This document shows, piece after piece, positions 13,901 through 23,589 of a DNA stretch of 64,000 bases. The translations under genes and the position numbers were made by a program. Origin of the DNA: Lasiosphaeria ovina (lineage: Eukaryota > Ascomycota > Sordariomycetes > Sordariales > Lasiosphaeriaceae); contig JAULSN010000001.1 of the NCBI GenBank assembly GCA_033439765.1, positions 8,246,001 through 8,310,000 of the forward strand, written 5' to 3'. The notes below the pieces were generated by a model. That model was not told where the DNA came from. It was given only the letters and a program-made list of their open reading frames with translations, and searched no databases. How positions within the stretch are numbered: the first letter of the stretch is position 1; every line of letters begins with the position of its first letter.

Positions 13901-15442
13901 TCCAGGTACAACTCAGCCGTGTACCGCAATGCCACAGACGAGCCTGGCATTAGTTAATGCCTTCGAGTAATCCACTTGCTTCACGTCTTGTTCACTATAT
14001 TATCATATCTCATTCGTGTTCACAGCAACACCAAGTTACCTCTGGCGTCAAGATGTATTCTCCTCTTCATTACCACCATGCAAGGCCGCTTTCACATGCT
14101 CACTACCCATCATACAATAAAAGGCATTATGACTTGGTTCTTACTTAGTTCTTACGACTACTCTGTCTTGTTTCCAAGCAGTACCTAGCGGATAAATACC
14201 GACAGAGCCATTCCTGATTCCCATCCCGTCCCCAATACTACCTAAGCAAAAAGAACAAAAAGCAGCAGCAACACACATCCAGCCCAGTGTAATTCCGTCG
14301 GCAGTGGTTGGCTTTATGTTGTACCTCTTATGCTATACCGTGAGCCTCAACAGCGGTTACTGATGATTGCATAGCCATATTGTGCTGCCATGTGAACAAT
14401 GTCGTTGCATTGCCATCGCCGGAGGTGTCAAATAGACTAGAACATATAACACAAAGTTCACCTATAGTTCTATACATCAACCCGCTTCATGGTACCAGTG
14501 ACCACAATTATACAAAGGCACCTACCAGTTTAACAAAATGAACGTTAGTAATGCGAACTCAAACAACACGAAGTGGTAAACCACATGGTACTGCTATCAC
14601 ACAAAGCACAAAGCAATACGATAACAGCCCGACATACCTCGGTACCCCAGACTTGGACAGCACAGCGACATCACCGACCGAGTACCGTTGCAAATGGGCG
14701 CACATGGGCCATTTTTCACAACAGCATGTATTGCTTCTCATGACGAAATATGGCGAATACACGGCTTTGGGGCATTTATAATCCTTCTATTTCCACGAAA
14801 CATACTCATTGCCTTCAACTGACAAATATGACACTGCATCTATGCTGTCGGGAATATAATTATAAGTGCATAATGAAGTCTTCGGGAGTTATAGAGGCAA
14901 GGCACAGTCACATCCGTGGATAATTGTTGGAGCGGTACCCTTCGTACATATCTCGGTAACGATTCCGTTCAATGAATCGGCCAGAAAAGCCATCCCATTA
15001 CCATTCATTACCAGGCATTGCTCCAAAACCTAACGCCTCTCTTCAATGACACCCTTTAAGTCGAGCCGTGAAGAAATAACGCCCTTTATATCTCAAAAGC
15101 TCAAGTCGTGAGCTAGGTAATAAACATTCAGGGGTTGGACTGTAAGTTTTGGAGTCAGATCTGAAATCTGACATAAAAATGCCGTGAGGCAAGGCGCCTT
15201 GCGCGCCACCAACAATGTTCCAGAAATACTAGGATCCCAACAGCAAAGTTCCATACATACAGTACATACACATACGGCTAGTACGGGGAACGAGCCCCGC
15301 TATCGGCGCCCGCATTCTCCAGGGACCCCGCGATGCGGTGCCTGGACTGCGTCATGAACAACCCAATTGCTCTGCCACAGAACTATCAAACACCGAGGGT
15401 CCTTTACGCTTAAACAAAATTTCGCAGCTAAAATAAACCGAA

Positions 15443-16602
15443 ATGGCAGCAGCACGTCAGATATATATCGCAATCATCGGTATGCATCTATTCTCTGCGT
15501 GGCCTTCCCTGTCTCGTTGAATTATGCTCACTCCGGTCGAACAGGCGCTGGCGGGGTAGGAAAATGCTTCCTCTCGCAGCTCTCGCAGCTGGCTCGCCAC
15601 CGGCCCAACCCCAAGCTGGTGCTCAGCTACATCAGCACGAGCAAGAAGGCCGTCTATAGCAGCGACTACTCGCCCATTAGCTTTGACAGCGCGCTGTCGA
15701 CGCTCGCCTCGTCCTCGCAAGCCCCCCTGGAGCCGCTCAAGCTGGCAGAGTTCCTGAGCGCGTCAGGCTCCAAGGCCATCCTCGTCGACAACACCAGCTC
15801 CCAAGACGTGGCTGAGGCGTACCCGCTGTTCCTCAGCCGCGGCATCAGCATCGTGACGCCCAACAAGAAGGCATTCTCGGGGTCGTACAAGCTATGGCAG
15901 GACATTTTCAGCGCGAGCGAGCAATCTGGCGCGCTCGTCTATCACGAATCGTCCGTCGGCGCCGGGCTTCCCGTTATCTCAACTCTCAAAGATTTGGTAC
16001 ACACGGGCGACGAGGTCACCAAGATTGAGGGTGTGTTTAGCGGCACCATGTCGTTCCTGTTCAACTCGTTCGCGCCCACCTCCGGGTCCGGCGGCAAGTG
16101 GTCAGCTGAGGTGAAGAAGGCCAAGGAGCTGGGCTACACGGAGCCCGACCCACGGGACGACCTGAACGGGCTCGATGTGGCACGGAAGCTGACCATCCTC
16201 GCACGGCTGGCCGGCCTCCGGGTCGAGTCCCCGACATCATTCCCGGTTAAGAGCCTGATCCCCAAGGAGCTAGAGTCTGTTGCCAGCGGTGACGAGTTTC
16301 TCGAGAAGCTGCCCGAATTCGATGATCGGATGGAAGAGACGAAGGTAGCCGCAGAGAGAGAGGGCAAGGTGGTGCGGTTTGTGGGAAGCATCGATGTGGC
16401 CACGAACCAGGTCAAGGTCGGCATCGAGTGGTTTGACCGCTCTCATCCCATCGCGTCGCTCAAGGGAAGCGACAACATTATCAGCTTCTATACCAAGCGG
16501 TATGGTAGCAACCCCCTGATCATACAGGGCGCAGGCGCCGGAGGGGAAGTGACGGCCATGGGCGTGACGAGCGATCTTCTCAAGGTGCTCGCCCAGCTAT
16601 AA
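15443..16602 (+). CDS. HOM6: homoserine dehydrogenase
   Basis: This enzyme reduces L-aspartate-4-semialdehyde to L-homoserine with NAD(P)H, the branch point to threonine, methionine and isoleucine, in the cytosol. Exons 15443-15479 and 15545-16602, with a 65-bp GTATGC...CAG intron, give 364 residues, close to the yeast enzyme. The intron splits the Rossmann glycine motif, which reads IIGAGGVGK at residues 11-19 after splicing. Further support comes from VTPNKKAFSG (dinucleotide-binding domain), KIEGVFSGTMSFLFN, and the catalytic stretch GYTEPDPRDDLNGLDVARK with the conserved Asp and Lys. The C-terminus has the expected GAGAGGEVTAMGVTSDLL. No regulatory ACT domain is present, as is usual for the monofunctional fungal form. 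A longer unspliced frame begins at 15367 but would destroy the glycine motif, so the spliced start is preferred. Confidence 0.95.
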
Positions 16603-16759
16603 ATAGTCGCAATGTTGGAAAAGCATCCTCGCAGGAGTGCACAGTGCGTATAGTCAAGGAGAAGAAAAAAGGGTTTGGGGCTTCATTGCGTCTCTCATAT
16701 GTAGATCTCGACTCTGCCAGCGCCGGATTATTGCTTCGCATCATCCTCCTCCACTACAG

Positions 16760-17162
16760 CTAACCCACTCGTCCTGTTCCGCCTGTCTTGAGCGTGCCGT
16801 TTATTCTCGAGCTCTCGGGTATCGAAGTCCCGGATAACCCGGAAACATCAACGTCTGTGGAGGGCTTTTGGTCGTCTCGGCGAGCCATGCCGTGGCTGGC
16901 ACCGTAGAGCCTCCACAACCAGAGCGAGAAGTCGTAGATGACCAGGAGAATGACGGGAATGATGGGCGCAAGGGCGAGAGTTATCTGAATGAAGTCGCTC
17001 GTCAGTACAGCCCACGCGGGTACCCACCACGATCTGGTTTAACAGGGGAGAACTTACAAAGAAGCCGGATATGATGCGGAGAATATAACGGTATTCTGGC
17101 GGGACAATGCTCAACTCGGTGAACCAAACGTACCAGCCAATGTCATCCTTGAAGTCGGCCAT
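16760..17162 (-). CDS. small conserved-looking membrane protein, unknown function
   Basis: Exons 17162-17058 and 16984-16760, with a 73-bp GTAAGT...CAG intron, encode 109 residues. I do not recognise a named family. The N-terminal 35 residues (starting MADFKDDIGWYVWFTEL) are rich in aromatic residues and end in a short hydrophobic stretch, YILRIISGFF. Exon 2 opens with a clear transmembrane segment at about residues 36-64 (ITLALAPIIPVILLVIYDF and on). A polar Ser/Gly/Thr-rich tail follows. A compact, spliced, in-frame structure with perfect splice sites, and a hydrophobic segment continuous across the junction, argue for a real gene. It may be one helix or a hairpin in an internal membrane. 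It is convergent with homoserine dehydrogenase, with 157 bp between the stop codons. Confidence 0.75.
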
Positions 17163-18139
17163 TGCAAGTCTGGCGAAAAGGTATAGTATAGGCCGTAGGC
17201 AAACAAATCAAGCTGGCGTGCGATGGCCAACGAGCAAGTTGTGAGTCGCTTTTCTGCGACTTAGACAGGTAACAAGCAAACTAGAGCATGGAGTGTGTTG
17301 CTGCGAGGGGGGCGCGTGCTTGGGCGCGCGTTCACAGGATGGATGGTAGGCTGTGTTGGTTGGAGGCGCGGGGAACATCAAGAACTGGTCGTGTGTGGTT
17401 CGGCTAACTGTAGCTGTTGGGTTTCGGATCAAGCTCGGTCATGGCGTAGTGATGGACCAAGTTCCATCAGGACAATGATACGAGCAAGCCACTTCCGAGT
17501 ATAATGGCGCATGCGTATATACACTAAACACGAGGGATGGAACAACACAAGGGGGAGGCCGCCGTGCCGAGCGATGGCTTGCGACGTGGTGGAATTGGGC
17601 TGGGAAACAGCCAGTTAGGATGGGAACCTGGTTGATTCCCAAAACTTAAACATCGCCAGGGGCAAGACAGCAAGGAGGACAGCGACCCCCGGGCTGATGA
17701 CGACGTGAATCACTCCACCACCTTATTAGGTGCAAGCCCCGCTGTAATGTGGAACGGAAACAGCCCCAGGCAAGAACCTAGCACCCTAGCTTGCTAAGGT
17801 AGCCACGGGCAGTTTAGCGGTTTCCCGAAGGCCTGGCATCCCCTGCGTTGTTCACTGTGCCAATTAGGACAGGACATTTCACGCATACCCAGTTCGTCAT
17901 TCAACCTTCAACATCAACGGGTCACATCAACACTGGACGCTTTTTCGACCTGAAATATTCCGCCAATTATCTCACTGCACCTTACTGTCCGTCATCTTCT
18001 TGCAAGTGTAATTATGGTGCACAAACTCATAACTTATGCGATTATTTCTAACAAGTCACCCATTCCAGAAAGCAAGAAAACCCCACCTTAGGAACGAACG
18101 GGCGAGCGTCGACGGTCAACGGTCGACCCAAGGGCCATC
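17163..18139. other. divergent promoter region, about 980 bp
   Basis: This separates the small membrane protein (minus) from the CCDC174-like gene (plus). It must contain both promoters. No open frame with family features and no RNA gene was found. Confidence 0.6.
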
Positions 18140-19306
18140 ATGCCTCAAGACCCAAACCTATATGGGCAGCGCCCAGCCAAGAAGCAGAGAAAAGAGTTGG
18201 CGCTTCCTAGCTCGCTGGCTTTTACGTCTCAGCTCAGCTCCCTGCTTGCGGTGCAGAACGCCGCAACCTCGGCGGCGGCGACAAGGACAACGTCGTCGTC
18301 TTCTACAATGAATGCCGCCTCCGCCGCGCCGAGCACCAGCAGCAACACAGCAATACCAGGGCGCGCGCGGCCATCCAAGTCAAAAACGGATTTGCTGTTC
18401 GTGGGCGTGAAGAAGCGCAAAGCCGGCAAGGGAAGACATGACGACAGTGGTGGAGACGCGGAGCGTGATAGGAGCAGCGCGAAGCTCTCTCTGAAAGACC
18501 CCGTTGGAACCGAGGACGACAAGGCAGAGCGTGCGCAAGCGCGGCGCAAGATGGAGTCCAAGGCACGCCTGTACGCGGCCATGCAGCGGGGAGACTACGT
18601 TGGGCGCGAGGTTGGGTTAGTCGACTTTGACCGCAAGTGGGCCGAGAAGGCCGAGACGAAGAAGAAGCAAGGACTTGGCGGCTCGTCATCCTCATCCTCT
18701 TCTGGAGACGATGACAATGAAGAAGAGGATAGCATGGACACAGAAGTGATCGAGTACGAGGACGAGTTCGGGCGGCTGCGGCGGGGGACGCGGGCCGAGA
18801 AGCTGCGGCTGGAGCGGCAGCTGGCGCGGGGCCAGGCGTCTGCGGCCGAACTGGAGCGCATGTCGGCGCGGCCCCGGGCGCCCGAGAACCTCATTGTGGG
18901 CGACGCGGTGCAGATCGAGGCATTCGCGGCCCGTGACGCCGATGCCATGGACGAACTGGCGCGCAACCGCGACCGCAGTGCCACGCCACCGCCCGCCACG
19001 CACTACCAGGCTGATCGCGAGATCCGGACTAAGGGCGTCGGCTTCTACGCCTTCAGTAAGGAAGAAGACCGGCGCGCCGCCGAGATGACCGCCCTGGACG
19101 CCGAGCGCACTAAGACTGAGGCTCTGCGTAAGGAGCGCGAGGATAAGGCGGCCGCCCGCCGGCGTGAGATTGAGATGCGCCGGAAGGAAATTGGCGAGCG
19201 GAAGGCCAAAAGGATGGCTGACAGCTTTCTCGACGGTCTGAGCAAAGACATGGAGTTTGTCGCCGCCGGGGCAGAGAGCGGTGGAGTACCGGACGACGAC
19301 AAGTAG
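18140..19306 (+). CDS. CCDC174-like protein (DUF4078)
   Basis: Intronless, 388 residues. The N-terminus is Ser/Ala-rich and carries the short block TDLLFVGVKKRK. A basic/acidic coiled-coil-prone middle follows, then a Ser/Asp/Glu-rich acidic patch, then EVIEYEDEFGRLRRGTRAE, the 'E-Y-x-D-x-(F/L)-G-R-x-R' signature of CCDC174. The C-terminal block IRTKGVGFYAFSKEEDRRAAEM matches the DUF4078 core, with a long charged helix after it. Animal CCDC174 is a nuclear protein linked to spliceosome and exon-junction components, so a nuclear RNA-processing role is the best guess. The start lies a few codons before the first conserved-looking basic segment (KKQRKEL), and no upstream in-frame Met is needed. 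Confidence 0.8.
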   Translation: MPQDPNLYGQRPAKKQRKELALPSSLAFTSQLSSLLAVQNAATSAAATRTTSSSSTMNAASAAPSTSSNTAIPGRARPSKSKTDLLFVGVKKRKAGKGRHDDSGGDAERDRSSAKLSLKDPVGTEDDKAERAQARRKMESKARLYAAMQRGDYVGREVGLVDFDRKWAEKAETKKKQGLGGSSSSSSSGDDDNEEEDSMDTEVIEYEDEFGRLRRGTRAEKLRLERQLARGQASAAELERMSARPRAPENLIVGDAVQIEAFAARDADAMDELARNRDRSATPPPATHYQADREIRTKGVGFYAFSKEEDRRAAEMTALDAERTKTEALRKEREDKAAARRREIEMRRKEIGERKAKRMADSFLDGLSKDMEFVAAGAESGGVPDDDK

Positions 19307-20178
19307 CAGTAGGCCAATCTTGACTGTGCAAAAAATGTAAAAATTTAATACCCTCTCCATGATGGAACCCGCATAATGGTCAATGAGACGCTATGTGGTA
19401 GGTATCGTATTTGTATTTATTTACTTCAACACAGACAGGCAATTGTTCGCAGCCGTGGCGCGTCCCGAACGGTAAATAACTATAAAATAAACCCAAAGTC
19501 CCGCAACAACATGATAATTCGAACGATGACGACCCAGATGGAAGAACCCAAAGGAAAATCTCGTGTGCGTTTCTGGCCGCAATAAAAAAGACAGATCAAC
19601 CTCCGCCCCTATTCGTTTTTGTCTCCATCTTCCTATCTCTTCAGCCCAAAGCGAAGAAAAAAAACAGAGGAAAGACAAAGACAACAGCTTGCTCAGTCAA
19701 CACCCAACATCAAGGTCAAAAAGCAACAACTGTGAGTGCACATCGCCAGTCCAACCCCAAGAAGAATGAACATGCCTGGAATGAATTTGAATAAAATCGA
19801 AACAGGAAAGGGGACACGTTGGCATATTCCGTACATGTCCCGGGATATGGTATAGAAGAATCAAAAAGGTCAACTGGGCTAAAGCAAGACACAGGGAGAC
19901 GCAAAGACGAGACGAGACGAGACGAAGTGACATATATACACGTGAACCGCTCAACCTTAACTAAACAAAACTGACGAAATTGATGTGTCTGTTTAGAAAA
20001 CCCCGAACCCAGAATATAGTAGATTTGATGCCGCCCAAATGATGAACCCCGAACCGAAACTTGGAGGGAAAACCTGCGCAATGGAGTAAGATATCACGAC
20101 CTAATTTTTTTTTCGTATGCCGACCCAAAGGTAGAGGAAAAGTATATAGTCGCGTAAGAAGGAAGCCCACCCATCCGT
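19307..20178. other. convergent 3' intergenic region, about 870 bp
   Basis: This lies between the stop codons of the CCDC174-like gene and the large membrane protein gene. It is AT-rich and A-rich, as expected for two facing 3' UTRs. It contains four perfect GACGA units at 19906-19925 and no supportable gene. Confidence 0.6.
19906..19925. repeat. GACGA pentanucleotide microsatellite
   Basis: Four exact tandem GACGA copies in the 3' spacer between two convergent genes. Confidence 0.85.
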
Positions 20179-22622
20179 TCACGTGAGGAACCACACGCAG
20201 CTACATTGGTTCTCGGCATCCCCTTCACGCTGGAATATACTCGAGTCCAGGTGCTCACGAGGTGATCTCTTACTGACATCGGCAGTCGGAGTGCTACTCG
20301 CCGAAACGGGATTCTTCTCCGCAATCGTGAGGGAGACTATGTTCCCCTTGGAGTCGCGTACGGGCTTGGCTGGCTCGCCCCTCCCTTGTACTCGGACCTG
20401 AGTACACTGCGCCGCAGGCGCATCGGGCATGCGACGCTCTTCTAGCTTGATGACTCTAGGATAAGGAGGAGGGGGTGGCGTAAATCCCTCCCCGGTATCG
20501 ATGGGCCCATAAGGTGAAGTTGGGGTAAGAGTAGTAGGATTGGTTGGGGAACGGGCGCTGATATGGTTGTAATAACCGTTGTGCTGAGGCTCGCTAGTCG
20601 GCGAGCCTCCGTATTGAAACGATCCGGTTGGTACATGGTGTCCTGCTGCGTCTGAGGCTGTCGAGGAGGGAGGTGCAGATGATGATGACGGTGGAGACGG
20701 CGCTGATGATGAGGACGAGGATGCCGTGGAGGATGATGGCAAGGATGACGGTGACGACGGCGGCGGTTTGAACCCAGACCAACTCGAGTTTTGTTGGGCA
20801 TATATGAAAAGCTCAAGATACGTGTTTGGCCAGGTGCAAACCCATGCTGTATCACCAGGCCCCAACACCCCTTTGCGCCTAAAATCCCCTATTCCGGGAT
20901 CGTAGGCCGAGGCAAGACGCCGTATCCTTTGATTGGACACACTGGCACTTGGGCTAAGTGCCCCTGCGGGAAGGACGACGGTCTTGTTGTAGGGCAGCAT
21001 TTTGAACCAAGCTGGTCCGCGGCCGGTCTCAATCGTGTCGTTAACAAGTTCCAAAGAGACCGGGTTTTCGACCAGCGGGGGCTGCTCGCCGTACGAGTAG
21101 ACATTGTTCTTTAGGGTGATTGAATGGTTGCAATTAACGCTGACGCTGTAATCACTCCCGGCAGCGTTCGAGTTTCTGCTGATTGTCATATAAAGACCGG
21201 ATATGACAAAGTAGCAACCCCACGACTGCGACTGGGATGTGTCGTTAAGACAAAAAGGTGACACCCGGCTCGCCACCAACGGCATGCCAAATGTTCCGAT
21301 GGGCAAAGGCGGGAGATCTGATGGAGTAGGGATAGGTGTGGCATCTGGCGTGGCTGTGGTCGTCGGCATCAAATTCGGTTTGCTATGTTCTTCTGTCAGT
21401 TCGAGACTTGTCTAGTCGAAACACGAAATACTTACGGGAAGGCAGGGCGTGGCGGTTTCTTGTGCTGCTTATCCAAAAAGGCGCCGATGACGCCGCCCAG
21501 TATTGCTCCCATTAAAAGAAGAACCACGCCTGTGAGGAATATCGCCCAGAATGGGATTATTCCCCATAATCTCCGCCTCATCCAGGCTTGCCATGTTTTT
21601 GAGGGCCTATGTTTTTCCGACAACCCTGCAGCGGCTGTGTTGATATCATGATGGCTGGTGTCAGAGGCAAAGCTGCGCGACGAATGCCGGGATTGGGGAG
21701 AGCCCAGATCGTCCATAGATTCGAACTCCGGGTTTCTGGTCGCAAGCCCAATTCCTCCCGCCCCCGGAATTTCTCTGGCTGTCGATGTCGGTAAGATAAG
21801 ACCGGCTGGTATTACCATGGCCCCCCCAATTGCAGGACCAAGGTCTCCATCGGCACCTATAGCCTTCTGCGCGTATGCATCATCCGGGTATCTGGTGTAA
21901 GGTGGTAACTGTTCTGTGTGCCCATCTGGGCCTATCATGTCGGCTATATCCTCGCCCTCGGGGCCTATCCGCCGTTGATATTGGTCGGGAAGACCGCGGA
22001 AACCAAGAGGTATGGCCGGCGCGGGGACGCTGATCGGATCGGCGGCAGTGTCTTGGGGATATAAGCCATACGGATGAGCCGGGGCTCTCGGCCCCGCATA
22101 AGACGACTCTGAGACGGGATCGGTCGAGGCCGTCGTCGTACTCATTGTCCTCGCCAGCCTCACATTTTGGGGATAGAGTTGGTAGGGGTGAGAAGGGCCG
22201 TCGGGTCCTCGATAGGGAGACTCGACGTGGACATATGCGACCGAGTCGGTTGATACGTTCGATGACCTGGTTAGCCTGGCGGATGCATCAATTGAACCCA
22301 TTCCCCCATCGTGCCGGAGCGATAACGATTCTTCCGGCCTTTGAGGTTTTGATACGCTTGAGGGACGGCTGGTGGGCGACGCTCTTGGTTGAATATCGTG
22401 GACCTGGTCGACCGAGGAAGCACTGGTGGAGGGAGTAACAAAAGAGGGAGTAGACGACTCGCTCTCAATTCCCGGCTGCTGCACGGGTCGGAGTCCGTCC
22501 GAAATCAGGCCAGCTGCAAGCTCGAAATCCTCATCACCGCCATTGACGGATATCCTGACCGAGTTCCTAGTCGAGATCCTCCGTCCCATCTGGGAGGTCT
22601 TGTTGCTATTAGTCAGATCCAT
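20179..22622 (-). CDS. large single-pass membrane protein with Ser/Pro-rich flanks (fungal DUF7820-like)
   Basis: Exons 22622-21436 and 21382-20179, joined by a 53-bp GTAAGT...TAG intron, give 796 residues. The first ~350 residues are hydrophilic, Ser/Pro-rich and disordered, with two diverged copies of a short motif (SPYRGPDGPSHPYQLYPQ and SSYAGPRAPAHPYGLYPQ). One strong hydrophobic helix follows at about 352-383. The downstream part looks folded and extracytoplasmic: paired cysteines (CLNDTSQSQSWGCYF, CNHS, VCTWPN), several N-x-S/T sites, and the aromatic WGCYFVISGLYMTI block. A long Ser/Pro-rich tail ends the protein. With no signal peptide, this suggests a type II membrane protein with a lumenal or extracellular C-terminus. 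I associate this layout with a fungal domain of unknown function (DUF7820); no biochemical role is known to me. The intron sits just after the membrane helix. Confidence 0.75.
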
Positions 22623-23565
22623 TGTGGTGGTGCGTGGCCTGTATGGGCCGGAACGCCAGCGTGCGCAGGCGAGAATAGAATGGTCGGCACCATCAACTCT
22701 TCATTGACGGACGCCGCGGTCCTGGCTCGGTCATCGACGCTCTGGCTGCGCTGCGCTGCTGTCGGGAATGGAAAATATCGCAATGTTCGTTGTGTCGTGG
22801 CGTCGACGGGGGTTTGGCGTGTGGAGGGGCCGTTGAAAGACGAAACTGTGTCGTCGGCCGTGGCAGTCGGGATGGAACTTCCACGCAAGGCAGCGAACCA
22901 GGAAATTGTCGTCTGGTTTGCCGTGCGATGGTTGCTGATGTTTGTGGGGATGATTGGCAGGCGGCTTTCCAGGCTGAAAAGGGCCGCCGAGTCTTCGCCG
23001 TGTTGTTGCCGGCCAAATGTCCCTCTCAAAAGCACTTATTACAGTGGTGAACCTAGCCACGGCGACAGAGATAATAGCCGGATGACACAGAAAGCAGCTA
23101 AAGGAGGTCCTCGGACTGTCCTGTCCTTCCAGGAACCATCACCTCCCGCTGCACCACTAGACCAGCCCGGACTTGCATTTGAGGGGGGCCAAGGCCATAC
23201 CATTGGCGGGCTAGCTGGTTGTGGAGAAGCCCCTGCGCCCTTAACAGAGGCTAGCTGGCCCGTCGGATCACTTGGCAACGCTTGAGGCAGGTTTGTTGCA
23301 ACAGGGATTCTAAAGCGCTAGGTTACCCATCGATCCACTCTCGGATCTCATCCAGATTCGCCCGCCGCCATCACTCCCGCGCAACCCTAGACCAAAGCCC
23401 GGCAGTGTCCAGAGGTGCCGCCATCGCCCGCCATCGCAAGCGGGCTCGCTGGCACGACCGGGAGCCCACCAGGAGCGGATCCTCCAGGTCGTCTGCCATC
23501 GCTTCAACTCTGTTCTCCGCTGGCAAACCCATCGGCTTTCGTTATTAGGGCAGCATCGGTCGCCG

Positions 23566-23589
23566 GCTACCTAGGTAAGGTAGGTAGGG
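23566..23589. repeat. TACCTAGGTA palindrome with AGGTA/GGTAG repeats
   Basis: A perfect 10-bp palindrome, TACCTAGGTA, at 23568-23577 is followed directly by AGGTAGGTAGGG. Related CTACC/GGTAG clusters recur in other spacers of this window. Confidence 0.7.

Larger units (their letters stand above)
6193..15442. other. 9.2-kb gene-free region between the zinc-finger and homoserine dehydrogenase genes
   Basis: No reading frame here joins into a protein with a recognisable motif. The longest frames (for example 8015-8767 on the minus strand, 250 codons) have erratic composition and no partner exons. Visible features are a GGCAA pentamer repeat (7865-7883), a 16-base C run (10980-10995), an 11-base G run (12859-12869), a GAA/TTC alternating palindrome (10588-10612), and an AT-richer block from about 13.7 to 15.3 kb. 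The part next to 6.2 kb is probably promoter and long 5' leader of the zinc-finger gene. The rest may hold non-coding RNA, decayed transposon or species-specific genes that I cannot detect by eye. Confidence 0.5.

Noticed and set aside
15152..15157. GAGTCA as a Gcn4/CPC1-type site upstream of homoserine dehydrogenase
   Set aside because: It is only a 6-base half match, one mismatch from the 7-base TGASTCA consensus, and such matches are expected by chance.
13690..15300. AT-richer block considered as an RIP-mutated transposon
   Set aside because: CpA and TpG dinucleotides look abundant, which is the opposite of the RIP footprint. No transposase or reverse-transcriptase remnant was seen.
15367..15442. 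N-terminal extension of homoserine dehydrogenase by reading through from 15367
   Set aside because: This would keep the intron and destroy the glycine-rich NAD(P)-binding motif, which the spliced start at 15443 restores.
22389..23285. 298-codon plus-strand frame near the start of the large membrane protein gene
   Set aside because: Its first part is the antisense of the real exon, and the rest has no recognisable feature.
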